From Cupriavidus pinatubonensis (GTDB lineage: Bacteria; Pseudomonadota; Gammaproteobacteria; Burkholderiales; Burkholderiaceae): a DNA stretch of 64,000 bases. Position 1 is the stretch's first letter, and each line of letters opens with the position of its first letter. The position numbers and the translations under genes were made by a program. Under the pieces are notes generated by a model. That model saw nothing but the letters and a program-made list of their open reading frames with translations. It made no database searches and was not told the DNA's origin. The stretch is from NCBI RefSeq assembly GCF_019602855.1, contig NZ_CP080766.1, forward strand, positions 1,860,001 through 1,924,000. The letters are read 5' to 3'. This document shows, one piece after another, positions 46,452 through 56,479 of the stretch.

Positions 46452-47611
46452 GCGGCGACCTCCGCTCCGAGCGGCATGGCAAGCTCCTCGTCGGTCAGGT
46501 AGCAGCCGGGGTCTTGCGCCCATGGATTGCCGGTCACCGCGGCCGCGCGCACACGCGTATTGCCGTTGCAAATATCCACCTGCGCGCAGTTCGCGCAGCG
46601 CCCTTGCAGCGGACGCGGCGATGCCGCCAGGCCTGCCATGAGCGGATCGCTGCGGTCGGCCCAGATATCGCCGAACGCGCGCTCGCGCACATTACCGAGC
46701 GTGACGTGCCACCACATCGTGTCGGGGTGGACGTTGCCGAGGTTGTCGATATTGGCCACGCCAACGCCGGTCGCATTGCCGCCCCAGTTCACAAGCCGCC
46801 GGCGCATGTCGGCCAGCCGGTGCGGCTGGTGCCGCGCGATCCAGTGCAGCAGGTAGACGCCGTCTGCATCGTTATTGCCGGTGACGAAGTCCCCGGCATG
46901 GCCCTGGCGCGCGCGCTCCCAGACGTGGTCAAACAGCCAGTCAAGCGCGGCGCGCGTGGCCGCGTGACGCGCGTCGTCGCCACGGTGGCTGCGGCCGCGC
47001 CCCGCGTAGTTGAAGTGCGACAGGTAGAACTTGTCGATGCCTTCCGCTTCGGTAAAGGCCACCACCGCCGGCAGTTCGTTCGCGTTCTCTTCGGTCAGCG
47101 TCATGCGCACGCCTACCCGCAGGCCAGCGCTGCGCGCCGCGCGCAGGCCGGCGATTGCACGGCGGAAAGCATCGCCGCTGCGGCGGAAGCGGTCGTGTGT
47201 GTCCTGCATGCCGTCGAGGCTGACGCCGACATAGTCGAAGCCGCCCTCGGCTAGCCGCGCGGCGTGCGCGGCATCGAGCAATGTGCCGTTCGACGACAGC
47301 GACAAGTGGAAGCCCATCTCTCGCGCGCGCGCTGCAATCGTGTACAGATCCTCGCGCAGCAGCGGCTCGCCGCCGGACAGGATCAGCGCGGGGGCATGCG
47401 CTGCCTTGAGCTGCCCGAGCACATCCAGCGCTTCAGCCGTAGTCAGTTCGCCCTTGAAGTTGGTGTCGGCGGAGGTCGAATAGCAATGCTTGCAGTTGAG
47501 GTTGCAGCGCCGGATCAAGTTCCAGATGACGACCGGGCCGGCCGGCTTGCGCGGCGCGGGCAAGGGACCGCCATCGCGCAGCGCTTCCATGAATCGGGAC
47601 AGGCGGAACAT
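46448..47611 (-). CDS. nirJ: Radical SAM heme d1 biosynthesis protein NirJ
   Basis: A 387-aa radical SAM enzyme converting the propionates of 12,18-didecarboxysiroheme to oxo groups. The SAM cluster cysteines C36-C40-C43 are in RRCNLNCKHCYS; the C-terminal SPASM-like region has CANCAQVDICNGN and a later PGCYL cysteine for an auxiliary cluster. GGGAG lies six bases before the ATG at 47611, which is 10 bp after nirH. Confidence 0.94.
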   Translation of the reverse strand: MFRLSRFMEALRDGGPLPAPRKPAGPVVIWNLIRRCNLNCKHCYSTSADTNFKGELTTAEALDVLGQLKAAHAPALILSGGEPLLREDLYTIAARAREMGFHLSLSSNGTLLDAAHAARLAEGGFDYVGVSLDGMQDTHDRFRRSGDAFRRAIAGLRAARSAGLRVGVRMTLTEENANELPAVVAFTEAEGIDKFYLSHFNYAGRGRSHRGDDARHAATRAALDWLFDHVWERARQGHAGDFVTGNNDADGVYLLHWIARHQPHRLADMRRRLVNWGGNATGVGVANIDNLGNVHPDTMWWHVTLGNVRERAFGDIWADRSDPLMAGLAASPRPLQGRCANCAQVDICNGNTRVRAAAVTGNPWAQDPGCYLTDEELAMPLGAEVAA

Positions 47612-47621
47612 GATGACTCCC

Positions 47622-48122
47622 TTACTCGGTACGGGCCGGTGGCAGGCGCAGGCCGGTCTTCTTGAGGATGCGCGTGGACCACAACACGTCGTGCGCGCGG
47701 CAGGCGTCACCGAGCAACTGCGCAATGCGCGCCACGAGCGGTAACGCCTCTTCCCGCGTGCGGGCATGCGCCATGGCGAAGAGGTTGTACGGCCACAGCG
47801 GCAGGTTGCGCGGGCGCCGGTAGCAGTGGCTCACGAATGGCAGTGCACCGACCTGCTCGCCCAGCGCGTCGATGCAGGCGTCGTCCACATCCCACACAGT
47901 CATGCCGTTGGCACGCCAGCCCAGCGCATAGTGGTTCGGTACTGCCGCGATGCGGCGCAGCGTGCCGTTTGCCTGCATTGCCGTCAGGCGGGCAATGACC
48001 TCGGCTTCATCGATGCCAAGCTGCGTACCAACGGCGGCATAGGGCGAGCTGACAAGCGGAAGGCCGCCCTGCGTCGCGCGGATCAGCGCAAGGTCGATGG
48101 CATCGTGCGCGTAAGGTTCCAT
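47622..48122 (-). CDS. nirH: Siroheme decarboxylase subunit NirH (AsnC/Lrp fold)
   Basis: A 166-aa AsnC-like protein with N-terminal winged helix (GGLPLVSSPYAAVGTQLGIDEAEVIARLTAMQANGTLRRIAAVPNHYALGW) and RAM-like domain (YRRPRNLPLWPYNLFAMAHARTREEA). In the NirDLGH complex it decarboxylates siroheme to 12,18-didecarboxysiroheme. Assignment as H rather than L follows order and its similarity to the second half of NirDL. Six bases from nirG. Confidence 0.9.
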   Translation of the reverse strand: MEPYAHDAIDLALIRATQGGLPLVSSPYAAVGTQLGIDEAEVIARLTAMQANGTLRRIAAVPNHYALGWRANGMTVWDVDDACIDALGEQVGALPFVSHCYRRPRNLPLWPYNLFAMAHARTREEALPLVARIAQLLGDACRAHDVLWSTRILKKTGLRLPPARTE

Positions 48123-48128
48123 GGCGAT

Positions 48129-48584
48129 TCACGCGGGCAGGTAGAGGTTGACGAAGTACTCGCGTTCCTTCGGGAACGGAAGGATCTCCACGCCCGCATC
48201 GCGGCCGATGCGCTGCAAGGCGGGGCTCACATCCTCGGCACGCTGCACCGCAAGCACGAACCACAGGTTCAGGTGATGCGAGCGTGCGTAGTGGTGCGCC
48301 ACTTCCGGGTGCGCGTTGATCGCGTCGATCACGGCGTCAAGCCTGTCTTCCGGCGCGTGGCACGCGCACAGCACGAAGCGGCCGCCCGCGCGCTCGATCT
48401 GGTACAGCGGCCCGAAGCGCGTCAGGATTCCGGCGTCCAGCAGCGCCTGCAGGCGCGCGAGCAGTGTGGCCTCATCAACTTGCAGGGCTTCGGCCGCATC
48501 GGCATACGGCCGCGGTGTCAGCGCCAGTCCGTGCTGCAGGGTGTTGATGATGCGGCGGTCGAGCGCATCGGGGACGAAGGTCAT
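48129..48584 (-). CDS. nirG: Siroheme decarboxylase subunit NirG (AsnC/Lrp fold)
   Basis: A 151-aa AsnC-like subunit (LDRRIINTLQHGLALTPRPYADAAEALQVDEATLLARLQALLDAGILTRFGPLYQIERAGG), resembling the first half of NirDL, with HHYARSHHLNLWFVL and a KEREYFVNLYLPA end. ATG at 48584 overlaps the nirDL stop (ATGA), indicating translational coupling. Confidence 0.9.
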   Translation of the reverse strand: MTFVPDALDRRIINTLQHGLALTPRPYADAAEALQVDEATLLARLQALLDAGILTRFGPLYQIERAGGRFVLCACHAPEDRLDAVIDAINAHPEVAHHYARSHHLNLWFVLAVQRAEDVSPALQRIGRDAGVEILPFPKEREYFVNLYLPA

Positions 48585-49564
48585 GACGGCTCCTGCTGCG
48601 GCGCGTAGCGTGTGTTGCGCTGCTTGTAGCAGCGCGTGCCGACAAGGACGGCGCCCGGTAGCTGGCTGAGTCCTACCTGCTCGTTGATGCGTGCCAGCGC
48701 TTCGCGCGATGCTTGCGCGTCGCGCGCGTGAACCATCGCGAAGAGGTTGTACGGCCAGTCGGGAGCGCTGCGTGTGCGGCGATAGCAGAGCGTCACGCCC
48801 GGCATGCGCGAAAGGCGGATGCCAAGTGCGTCGACGCGGCTGTCTGGCACATCCCAGACGGACATGGCGTTGTGCTGGTAGCCGAAGCGGCCGTGGTGCA
48901 GGACCACCCCGAGCCGGCGGATTACACCGCTTTCGCACCAGTGCGCGAGCCGTTCGAGGATGCGATCCAGTGGAATGCGCGTACGCAGCGCGAGCGCGTG
49001 GAATGGCTGCGGCGCCAGCGGTAGGCCCGATTCGAGCGCTGCGATCAGCCGCCAGTCGTCGGCATCCGGCTGCACCGGGCCCGGCGTCCTGGTGGCGCGG
49101 CGCGGCTGGCGGGAACCGCTATCGCGCAGCGAAAAGCCAAGGTCGATGTGATACTCGCGCTCCATCGGCAGGTCCAGAGGGGTCAGGCCGGTCCTGGCTG
49201 CGATGTCGGCGAACACTGCGTCGAGCGCATCGCGGTCGCGCGCGCCCGCGACGAACCACAGGTTGTGGCGATGTCCGCGCCGTGCGTAGTTGTGGCTGAT
49301 CGCGCTGCAGGTGCTCACGCACGCCGCGACGCGGTCCAGCTGCGCGGGTTCGACGGCCAGTGCGCCAAGCGAGCTGACGCCGATCACATTCGGCGCGAAC
49401 ACCGCGCCAATGCGGCTGATGCGTCCGGTGCCAAGATCGCGGGCGAGCAGGCTCAGCAGGTCGTGTTCGCAAAGGCCCAGTTCACCGGCCAGTTGGCGGT
49501 ATGGGCGCGGATGCAGCGGCAGGTCGCGCTGGATCCGGTCGTAGAGCATGGCTTCGTCGTACAT
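48581..49564 (-). CDS. nirDL: Siroheme decarboxylase NirD-NirL fusion
   Basis: A 327-aa protein of two AsnC-like halves: residues 1-150 NirD-like (SHNYARRGHRHNLWFV, MEREYHIDLGFSL) and about 168-320 NirL-like (WCESGVIRRLGVVLHHGRFGYQHNAMSVWDVPD, YRRTRSAPDWPYNLFAMVHA). A linker around 152-167 joins them. The natural fusion replaces separate nirD and nirL genes of Pseudomonas aeruginosa and is known in other denitrifiers. It begins 11 bp after nirF. A second ATG exists five codons in. Confidence 0.92.
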   Translation of the reverse strand: MYDEAMLYDRIQRDLPLHPRPYRQLAGELGLCEHDLLSLLARDLGTGRISRIGAVFAPNVIGVSSLGALAVEPAQLDRVAACVSTCSAISHNYARRGHRHNLWFVAGARDRDALDAVFADIAARTGLTPLDLPMEREYHIDLGFSLRDSGSRQPRRATRTPGPVQPDADDWRLIAALESGLPLAPQPFHALALRTRIPLDRILERLAHWCESGVIRRLGVVLHHGRFGYQHNAMSVWDVPDSRVDALGIRLSRMPGVTLCYRRTRSAPDWPYNLFAMVHARDAQASREALARINEQVGLSQLPGAVLVGTRCYKQRNTRYAPQQEPS

Positions 49565-49575
49565 GGTTGCAATCG

Positions 49576-50817
49576 TTACATGCCGAAGCGCTGGGCGCGC
49601 ACCGTGAAGAAGATGCCGCTCGGGTTATCGGCCGGCAGCGTAGCGAGCCGCGCGAAGGTGGCTGTGTCGTAGACCTCCACGCGGTTGTCGTCGCGGCACG
49701 ACAGCCACACGGCTTCGCCCTTGGGCGTGAATTCCATGTGCAGCACGCCGCGGCACGGGCGCATGGTCCGCACGACCCGCCGCGTCGCGGTGTCGATGAC
49801 CTGCACCGTGTCGTTGTGCGGGAAGGCGAAGTTGACCCAGACCTGCCGGCCATCCGGGCGCGCCATGACAAACACCGGCTGGCCGGCCAGCGCAACGCGT
49901 GCGGATTCCTTCCAGCCTTGCGCAGCGTCGGCGACGAGCACCTCGTGCCGTCCGATCGCGGGCAACCATGCCATGCCCTGTGCCATGCCCCAGCCGCGCA
50001 GGTGCGGCATCTTGTAGACGGGCAGCGGATCGGTGCCGCGGCCATAGCCGGACAGGATGCGCCGCGCCTCGGGCGGAGACTGCCACAGGTCGACCAGCGC
50101 CAGCCCGTCCTGGCCAAATAGGCCCGCGATGTACCAGCGGCCATCCGGCGTGACGAGCCCGTCGTACGGGTCGCGTCCGGCGTGCAGCCGCGTGACCTGC
50201 GGCTCGCGCGGGTGGTGGATGTCGATGATCCAGATCTCGCCCGATTCGAACAGGCTGGCGGCGAGCCTCCGGCCCGGCAGGTCGGCCAGGCCGACGACCT
50301 TGGAGCGCTTGCCGTCCATGCCAATGGCGGGAATGTCTGCCAGGGGTTCCAGCGTCGCCGCATCGAACAGCTTGATGCCCCCCGGCGCATAGTTCTGTGC
50401 CGCTACCACTCGGCCATCCTGCGTAATGGCGCCGCCGATGCTGTTGCCAGCCTGCATCACGCGATGCGTGACGCGCGCTTGCAGAAGGTCCACGCGCGAC
50501 AATCCGCCGTCGCGCCCGAAGACGTAGGCAAAGCGGCCATCGCGCGAGAACACCACGCTCGCGTGCGACAGATCGCCCAGGCCGTCGACCGTCGCAAGCT
50601 GCGTCATGCCAGTGGTCTCCACGACCTGCATGCGGCCCGCGGCGCGTTCGATGATGACGCCGAGATCGCCAGTGCCGCGCGCCGGCGTTGCGCAACCGGC
50701 GAGCAACGCACCGGTCAGGAGAATGGGCAGCAGACACTCCAGTGCCTGCCGTGTGATCCGGGCTACCTGCCCGGAACGGCTGGTGCCTGGCCGGCCTGCA
50801 ATCGTTCGATCAGCCAT
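49576..50817 (-). CDS. nirF: Heme d1 biosynthesis lipoprotein NirF
   Basis: A 413-aa d1-type propeller protein required for a late step of heme d1 synthesis. A lipobox LTGALLAGC puts lipidation at C42, so it is probably anchored on the periplasmic side; the propeller shows GGAITQDGRVVAAQNYAPGGIKLFD and KMPHLRGWGMAQGMAWLP. The start at 50817 overlaps nirC by 55 bp; the long pre-lipobox segment makes a somewhat later start possible, but no better initiation codon was seen. Confidence 0.92.
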   Translation of the reverse strand: MADRTIAGRPGTSRSGQVARITRQALECLLPILLTGALLAGCATPARGTGDLGVIIERAAGRMQVVETTGMTQLATVDGLGDLSHASVVFSRDGRFAYVFGRDGGLSRVDLLQARVTHRVMQAGNSIGGAITQDGRVVAAQNYAPGGIKLFDAATLEPLADIPAIGMDGKRSKVVGLADLPGRRLAASLFESGEIWIIDIHHPREPQVTRLHAGRDPYDGLVTPDGRWYIAGLFGQDGLALVDLWQSPPEARRILSGYGRGTDPLPVYKMPHLRGWGMAQGMAWLPAIGRHEVLVADAAQGWKESARVALAGQPVFVMARPDGRQVWVNFAFPHNDTVQVIDTATRRVVRTMRPCRGVLHMEFTPKGEAVWLSCRDDNRVEVYDTATFARLATLPADNPSGIFFTVRAQRFGM

Positions 50818-51092
50818 TGGGCTTCATCCTGCGTCATGAAAGGTTGCCATGGCGGCATGGCGGTGCCGGGGCGGCCCTGCAGCACGGTGGCCACCAGGCC
50901 ATCGCGCGGCTTGCCTGTAAGCGCGGCGGCCGTCAGTGGCGAACCGAGCCCGCCTTGCAGCGTCATGCCGTGGCACGCACCGCAGTCATCGCGCAGCAGA
51001 CGGGCGAGTTCCGCCTGCCGAGCCGGCAGCGGCTGGGCCGCCGACGTGCCCGCTGCGGCGAGCAGCAGGCCGAGCGCGATGCAGCGCGCCAT
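50763..51092 (-). CDS. nirC: Periplasmic c-type cytochrome NirC
   Basis: A 109-aa monoheme cytochrome c with signal peptide (MARCIALGLLLAAAGTSAAQ) and heme site C37-C40-H41 (CGACHG); an axial methionine candidate is in PGTAMPPW. NirC can donate electrons to NirS or serve NirF in heme d1 maturation. Start at 51092 is 5 bp after nirM; an in-frame ATG at 51116 would overlap nirM. Confidence 0.9.
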   Translation of the reverse strand: MARCIALGLLLAAAGTSAAQPLPARQAELARLLRDDCGACHGMTLQGGLGSPLTAAALTGKPRDGLVATVLQGRPGTAMPPWQPFMTQDEAQWLIERLQAGQAPAVPGR

Positions 51093-51097
51093 GCCGG

Positions 51098-51403
51098 CTA
51101 CAACGTCAGCACCCATTTGGCGAGCGTGTCGGCTTCGGCGTCGGTAACACGGTTGGCCGGCATCGGTACCGGCCCCCATTTGCCGCTGCTGCCCTTGAGG
51201 ATGGACCCGGAAAGCTGGGCGGCGGCGTCCTTGCTGCCCTTGTACTTCGCGGCCACGTCCTTGAAGGCCGGACCGACGAGCCTCTTGTCGACGCTGTGGC
51301 AGGCCATGCAAGCCTTGCTCGCAGCGAGCTCGGGGCTCGCGTGCGCAGCCGCGGAAAGCAGCGCACAGGCGGCCGCGGCGATGGCGATTCGGATGGTTTG
51401 CAT
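51098..51403 (-). CDS. nirM: Cytochrome c551, electron donor to nitrite reductase
   Basis: A 101-aa class I cytochrome c with signal peptide (1-22), heme site C32-C35-H36 (CMACH) and axial methionine in [12 protein letters not shown] lies eight bases before the ATG at 51403. Its place 61 bp after nirS identifies it as the c551-type donor. Confidence 0.92.
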   Translation of the reverse strand: MQTIRIAIAAAACALLSAAAHASPELAASKACMACHSVDKRLVGPAFKDVAAKYKGSKDAAAQLSGSILKGSSGKWGPVPMPANRVTDAEADTLAKWVLTL

Positions 51404-51464
51404 CTCTTGGCTCCGGTGGCGTGTGGTGCCGAACCACGTACATGGCTCCACACCGCACGCACGA

Positions 51465-53207
<1,743 letters not shown>

Positions 53208-53243
53208 TCATGGAGATCATGGTGAACATTGCGCAGTGCCGGG

Positions 53244-53257
53244 TTGACTGTCGTCAA
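53244..53257. promoter_or_regulatory. FNR/DNR-type box upstream of nirS
   Basis: TTGAC-TGTC-GTCAA is a perfect palindrome with the TTGAN6TCAA pattern of FNR/ANR/DNR-family sites. It lies 112 bp before the nirS start and just after the end of the DGC gene, suggesting control by low oxygen or nitrogen oxides. No regulator gene of that family is in the window. Confidence 0.7.
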
Positions 53258-53314
53258 CGGCAGCGGGCGCCGCCGCCTATGGCCTTGCAGTCATTGTGGA
53301 CATGACGCGGAAAA

Positions 53315-53698
53315 TCACATCGCGCCCCGCACCTCTGCGAGTGCCTGCTGCACGGCGTCCCACGTCTCGGCTTCTTCAGCCTCGGTGCATACGCCGTGCT
53401 GCCGTTTGGTGGCGCCAAGCCGGTTCAGCACGAGGTGCCGGTCGGGCACGACGTCAACGCTTGCGAGGCAAGCCTTGACGCAGGAAAGCGCACATCCGTC
53501 GAGTGCAAGGATGGGGCGGCCCGAACGCGCGACACGCGTCAGCGCGGGCACGCCGCCGCCGACGCCGCTGATGCAGGACATCTCGGCTGCACCGCTGCGG
53601 TCGAGCCGGACCGCGAAGGTGTTCGCAAGCTGCGCGACGCTCGAGCAGCCAGAACAGGCATAGACCAGCGGCAGGCTGGCCAGGGTGGAGTGGGACAT
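53315..53698 (-). CDS. DGC-domain protein with conserved cysteines
   Basis: A 127-aa protein of the DGC type (putative zinc-binding, named for conserved Asp-Gly-Cys residues). Cysteines fall in YACSGCSSVAQLAN, MSCISGVGG and LDGCALSCVKACL, which contains the DGC motif. No signal peptide. The start is at 53698, 22 bp after mobB; no clear ribosome binding site. Lying between mobB and nirS, it may handle metal or sulfur in nitrite or nitrate reductase maturation, but the family has no firm function. Confidence 0.8.
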   Translation of the reverse strand: MSHSTLASLPLVYACSGCSSVAQLANTFAVRLDRSGAAEMSCISGVGGGVPALTRVARSGRPILALDGCALSCVKACLASVDVVPDRHLVLNRLGATKRQHGVCTEAEEAETWDAVQQALAEVRGAM

Positions 53699-53720
53699 GG
53701 TGACGGAGAAAGGATCGCGG

Positions 53721-54271
53721 TCAGACTGCGACGGCGGCAAGCTGCGGAGCCGGGCGCGCTTCGCGGCCGAAGCGGCGGCTCGCGCGCAGCGCGAGGATGA
53801 ACAGCACCACGGCCGTCGGATCATTCAGCGGCAGGCACGGCAGCCTGGAATCCGTGGGTGCGTCGGTAACGAGCGCGAGGATGGACGGATCGCGGGGATA
53901 GTAGGGCTCGCGGCCATGCGCGGGCCGGTAGACCTCGATGCGCGGTATCGCGTCGCTGCGGAAGCCTTCCACCAGCGTCAGGTCCGCGGGCGCAGGCGTG
54001 CAAGCTGCTCGTGCAGCGTGGGTTCCTTCTCGCCGTGCAGCTCGCGCACGATGGCATAGCGGTACGGTGACGCCACCATGACCTCGTTGGCGCCGGCCGC
54101 GCGAAAGCGCGCGCTGTCCTTGGTGGGCGGTTCCAGTTCCAGCGGATGGTGGCTGTGCTTGACCACGTTGACGCTCAGCCCGTGTGAACGGAACCAGGGC
54201 AGCATGGCGGTAATAAGTGTGGTCTTGCCGCTGCCAGACGTGCCGGCGATGCCGATAACGAATCCTTGCAT
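53721..54271 (-). pseudogene. mobB: Molybdopterin-guanine dinucleotide protein MobB, frameshifted
   Basis: MobB is a GTPase assisting formation of the bis-MGD cofactor needed by NarG. The start [20 protein letters not shown] has an intact P-loop, and [38 protein letters not shown] follows in the same frame. After LHEQLARL the frame ends in a stop; a missing base near 54005 restores [23 protein letters not shown] and continues to the stop at 53721. The intact protein would be about 183 aa. MobB is dispensable for most molybdoenzyme activity in E. coli, so a null allele could be tolerated, or this may be a sequencing error. Confidence 0.8.
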
Positions 54272-54276
54272 GATCC

Positions 54277-54969
54277 TCAGTTCTTCGCGGATGAGTTGCC
54301 ACGCCCGATTGGGCATACGAGTGGCAGGAAGCTGTCGGCCCGATGCGAGTACGCGAGCAGCGCACCTGCTTCGAGGTCGAAATACCAGCCGTGCAGCGTC
54401 AGCCGGCCGCGGTCCAGCTCGCGTCGCACGAAAGGAAACGTCTCGAGATTGCCTAGCGACACGAGAATCGCTGCCTGTTCACAGGCGCGCTGGCGTTGCG
54501 CGCTGCTCGCGCCGGCCAGTGTGTCGTCGACGTGCCGCCTCGCGGAACTGGCGATCCGCACCCACGGCCCGATGAAGTCTCTGCCCGCGACAGCGTCTTC
54601 GTGTTCGGCACCCGCGGGTTGCGCCAGTAATGCGCGAATCCCGCCGCATCCGGCATGGCCCATCACGATGATGCGGGCCACGCGCAACTGCTCCACCGCG
54701 AACTGGATGGCGGCGGATACGCCGTGCAGGCTGCCTTCGTGGTTGCCGGTGCATGGCGGCACCAGGTTGCCGATATTGCGTACTGTAAACAGCTCGCCGG
54801 GGTCGCATCCAAGTAGCAGGGCGGGGTCGACACGCGAATCACTGCAGCCGATCAGCAGCGTCGGCGGACGCTGGCCGTCGCGCAGCGTATCGAAAAGCTC
54901 GGGTTCGTCCTCGAAGTAATGCTGCTGGAAGCGCTCGAACCCTTTCAGCAGACGTTCGATCTCGTGCAT
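54277..54969 (-). CDS. Beta-class carbonic anhydrase
   Basis: A 230-aa beta carbonic anhydrase interconverting CO2 and bicarbonate. Zinc ligands are visible: C42 with the D44-R46 dyad (GCSDSRVDP) and H105-C108 (MGHAGCGGI). Start ATG at 54969 lies 27 bp after the PpiC gene and its stop 5 bp before mobB, so it belongs to the nar operon. The role in nitrate respiration is unclear; bicarbonate supply or pH balance is possible. Confidence 0.92.
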   Translation of the reverse strand: MHEIERLLKGFERFQQHYFEDEPELFDTLRDGQRPPTLLIGCSDSRVDPALLLGCDPGELFTVRNIGNLVPPCTGNHEGSLHGVSAAIQFAVEQLRVARIIVMGHAGCGGIRALLAQPAGAEHEDAVAGRDFIGPWVRIASSARRHVDDTLAGASSAQRQRACEQAAILVSLGNLETFPFVRRELDRGRLTLHGWYFDLEAGALLAYSHRADSFLPLVCPIGRGNSSAKN

Positions 54970-54996
54970 GCCAGAAGCCTCCGGGGACGGTTTTCC

Positions 54997-55749
54997 CTAC
55001 TGCACCAGCGGGCTGTCGGCGCCTTCGAGCTCGATACCCGTGATGCTGGCCCTGCCGATCAGCAGGCTGGCGTACTGCTTCCAGGCACGGTCGCGCGCGG
55101 CGGCGGTCAGCGCGTGGGCGATGTCGGCGCGCACCATGTCGAACGGCAGGCGCGTGCCGTCGCAGCGGTCAAGTACGCGTACGATATGCAGGCCGAAGCG
55201 CGTCTCGACCAGTTGCGGCAACAGGCCCTGTACCGGCGCGGAGAAGACCGCGCGCTCGAACTCCGGCGCGGTCTCGCCACGGAACACGCGTCCAAGTCTG
55301 CCGCCGCCCGCGCCGCTCGGACAGTTCGACAGCGCCTGCGCATGGCTCGCGAAGCTCGACGGATCGCCCTTGATCAGCGCCAGCGTCTGCAGTGCCACCT
55401 CGCGCAGCGCGTCGAGCGGCACGCGCGGCGTGACCTGGAACAGGATGTGCTCGACCTCGACCCATTCGCCTTCGCGGAAGCGGTCGGGCCGGCTGTCGTA
55501 GTGGCGGCGGCAGCTGCTTTCGTCCGCGTCCGGTACGGGCGCTTCATGCGCGAGCAGTGCCAGTGCGAGCGCATCGTCATCCGTGTCGCCGCCAGCAATG
55601 CCGAGGCGCTCGGCCTCCGTGCGCATCAGGCGGCGCAGGATGGCCGACACGGTGGCCATATGCGCGGGATTGCGCGCATCGCGGTGTTGGTCCATCTCGC
55701 GTTCGATATCGTCATCGGTCAGTTCTACGCCATTGACGGTGACTGGCAT
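54997..55749 (-). CDS. PpiC/parvulin-type peptidyl-prolyl isomerase of the nar operon
   Basis: A 250-aa parvulin-type isomerase without a signal peptide, hence cytoplasmic, like NifM. The N-terminal half is helical; the PPIase domain spans about 95-200 (EGEWVEVEHILFQVTP, GGGRLGRVFRGETAPEFERAVFS, GLHIVRVLDR). GGAG lies six bases before the ATG. It follows narI by 27 bp, as in many nar operons of beta- and gammaproteobacteria, and probably helps fold or mature the NarGH complex. Confidence 0.9.
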   Translation of the reverse strand: MPVTVNGVELTDDDIEREMDQHRDARNPAHMATVSAILRRLMRTEAERLGIAGGDTDDDALALALLAHEAPVPDADESSCRRHYDSRPDRFREGEWVEVEHILFQVTPRVPLDALREVALQTLALIKGDPSSFASHAQALSNCPSGAGGGRLGRVFRGETAPEFERAVFSAPVQGLLPQLVETRFGLHIVRVLDRCDGTRLPFDMVRADIAHALTAAARDRAWKQYASLLIGRASITGIELEGADSPLVQ

Positions 55750-55776
55750 GGTGTTCTCCGGTTCTGATGGATGCGC

Positions 55777-56460
55777 TTACCGGCTGCGCACGAGTTGCCA
55801 CGCGCGGCCGAGATAGCCCACGGAAGCGAAACCGCTCCAGACATGGACGAGGCGCGTGAACGGGAAGATCACGAACAGCGACATGCCCATGAACAGGTGC
55901 ACCTTGAACAGGAGCGGGGCTTCGGCGACGAAGCTTGCGGCATCGCCGCGCAGCGTGACGATGTGCTGGGCCCAAGTCATCAGCTGCACCATCATGTGGC
56001 CGTCCATATGGCTGGCCGATTCGAAGATGGTCGACAGCCCTAGCAGCAGCGTCACCAGCAGCCACAACAGCAATACCTTGTCGCCCGTGCGGGTCACTGC
56101 CGATACGCGCGCGTTGGTCAGGCGGCGATGCAGCAGGATCAGCAGGCCGGCCAGGCACATGGTGCCCATCACGCCGCCGGCGGTCATCGCCACAGCCTGC
56201 TTGAGGCTGTGCGAAACACCAAGCGCATCCCACACTGCCACGGGCGTCAGCAGACCGGCCAGATGGCCGAAAAACAGCCCGAGGATGCCGACGTGGAACA
56301 GGATGTTGCCCGTGCGCAGGTTGCCGCGATACAGCACCTGCGAGCTGTCGGTCTTCCAGGTGTACTGCTCGCGCTCGAAGCGCGCGAGGCTGCCGAACAG
56401 GAAGATGGCGAGCGCGATGTACGGGTAGATGCCGAAGAGGAATTGGTTGATCAGGTTCAT
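55777..56460 (-). CDS. narI: Respiratory nitrate reductase gamma subunit
   Basis: A 227-aa membrane cytochrome b with five helices that oxidises quinol and passes electrons to NarH. Heme ligand histidines lie in ILFHVGILGLFFGHLAG and near the C terminus in LLFKVHLFMGMSLFVIFPFTRLVHVWS. ATG at 56460, 19 bp after narJ; the frame extends further but overlaps narJ. Confidence 0.95.
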   Translation of the reverse strand: MNLINQFLFGIYPYIALAIFLFGSLARFEREQYTWKTDSSQVLYRGNLRTGNILFHVGILGLFFGHLAGLLTPVAVWDALGVSHSLKQAVAMTAGGVMGTMCLAGLLILLHRRLTNARVSAVTRTGDKVLLLWLLVTLLLGLSTIFESASHMDGHMMVQLMTWAQHIVTLRGDAASFVAEAPLLFKVHLFMGMSLFVIFPFTRLVHVWSGFASVGYLGRAWQLVRSR

Positions 56461-56479
56461 GGTCGTAACCTTGGCATGC

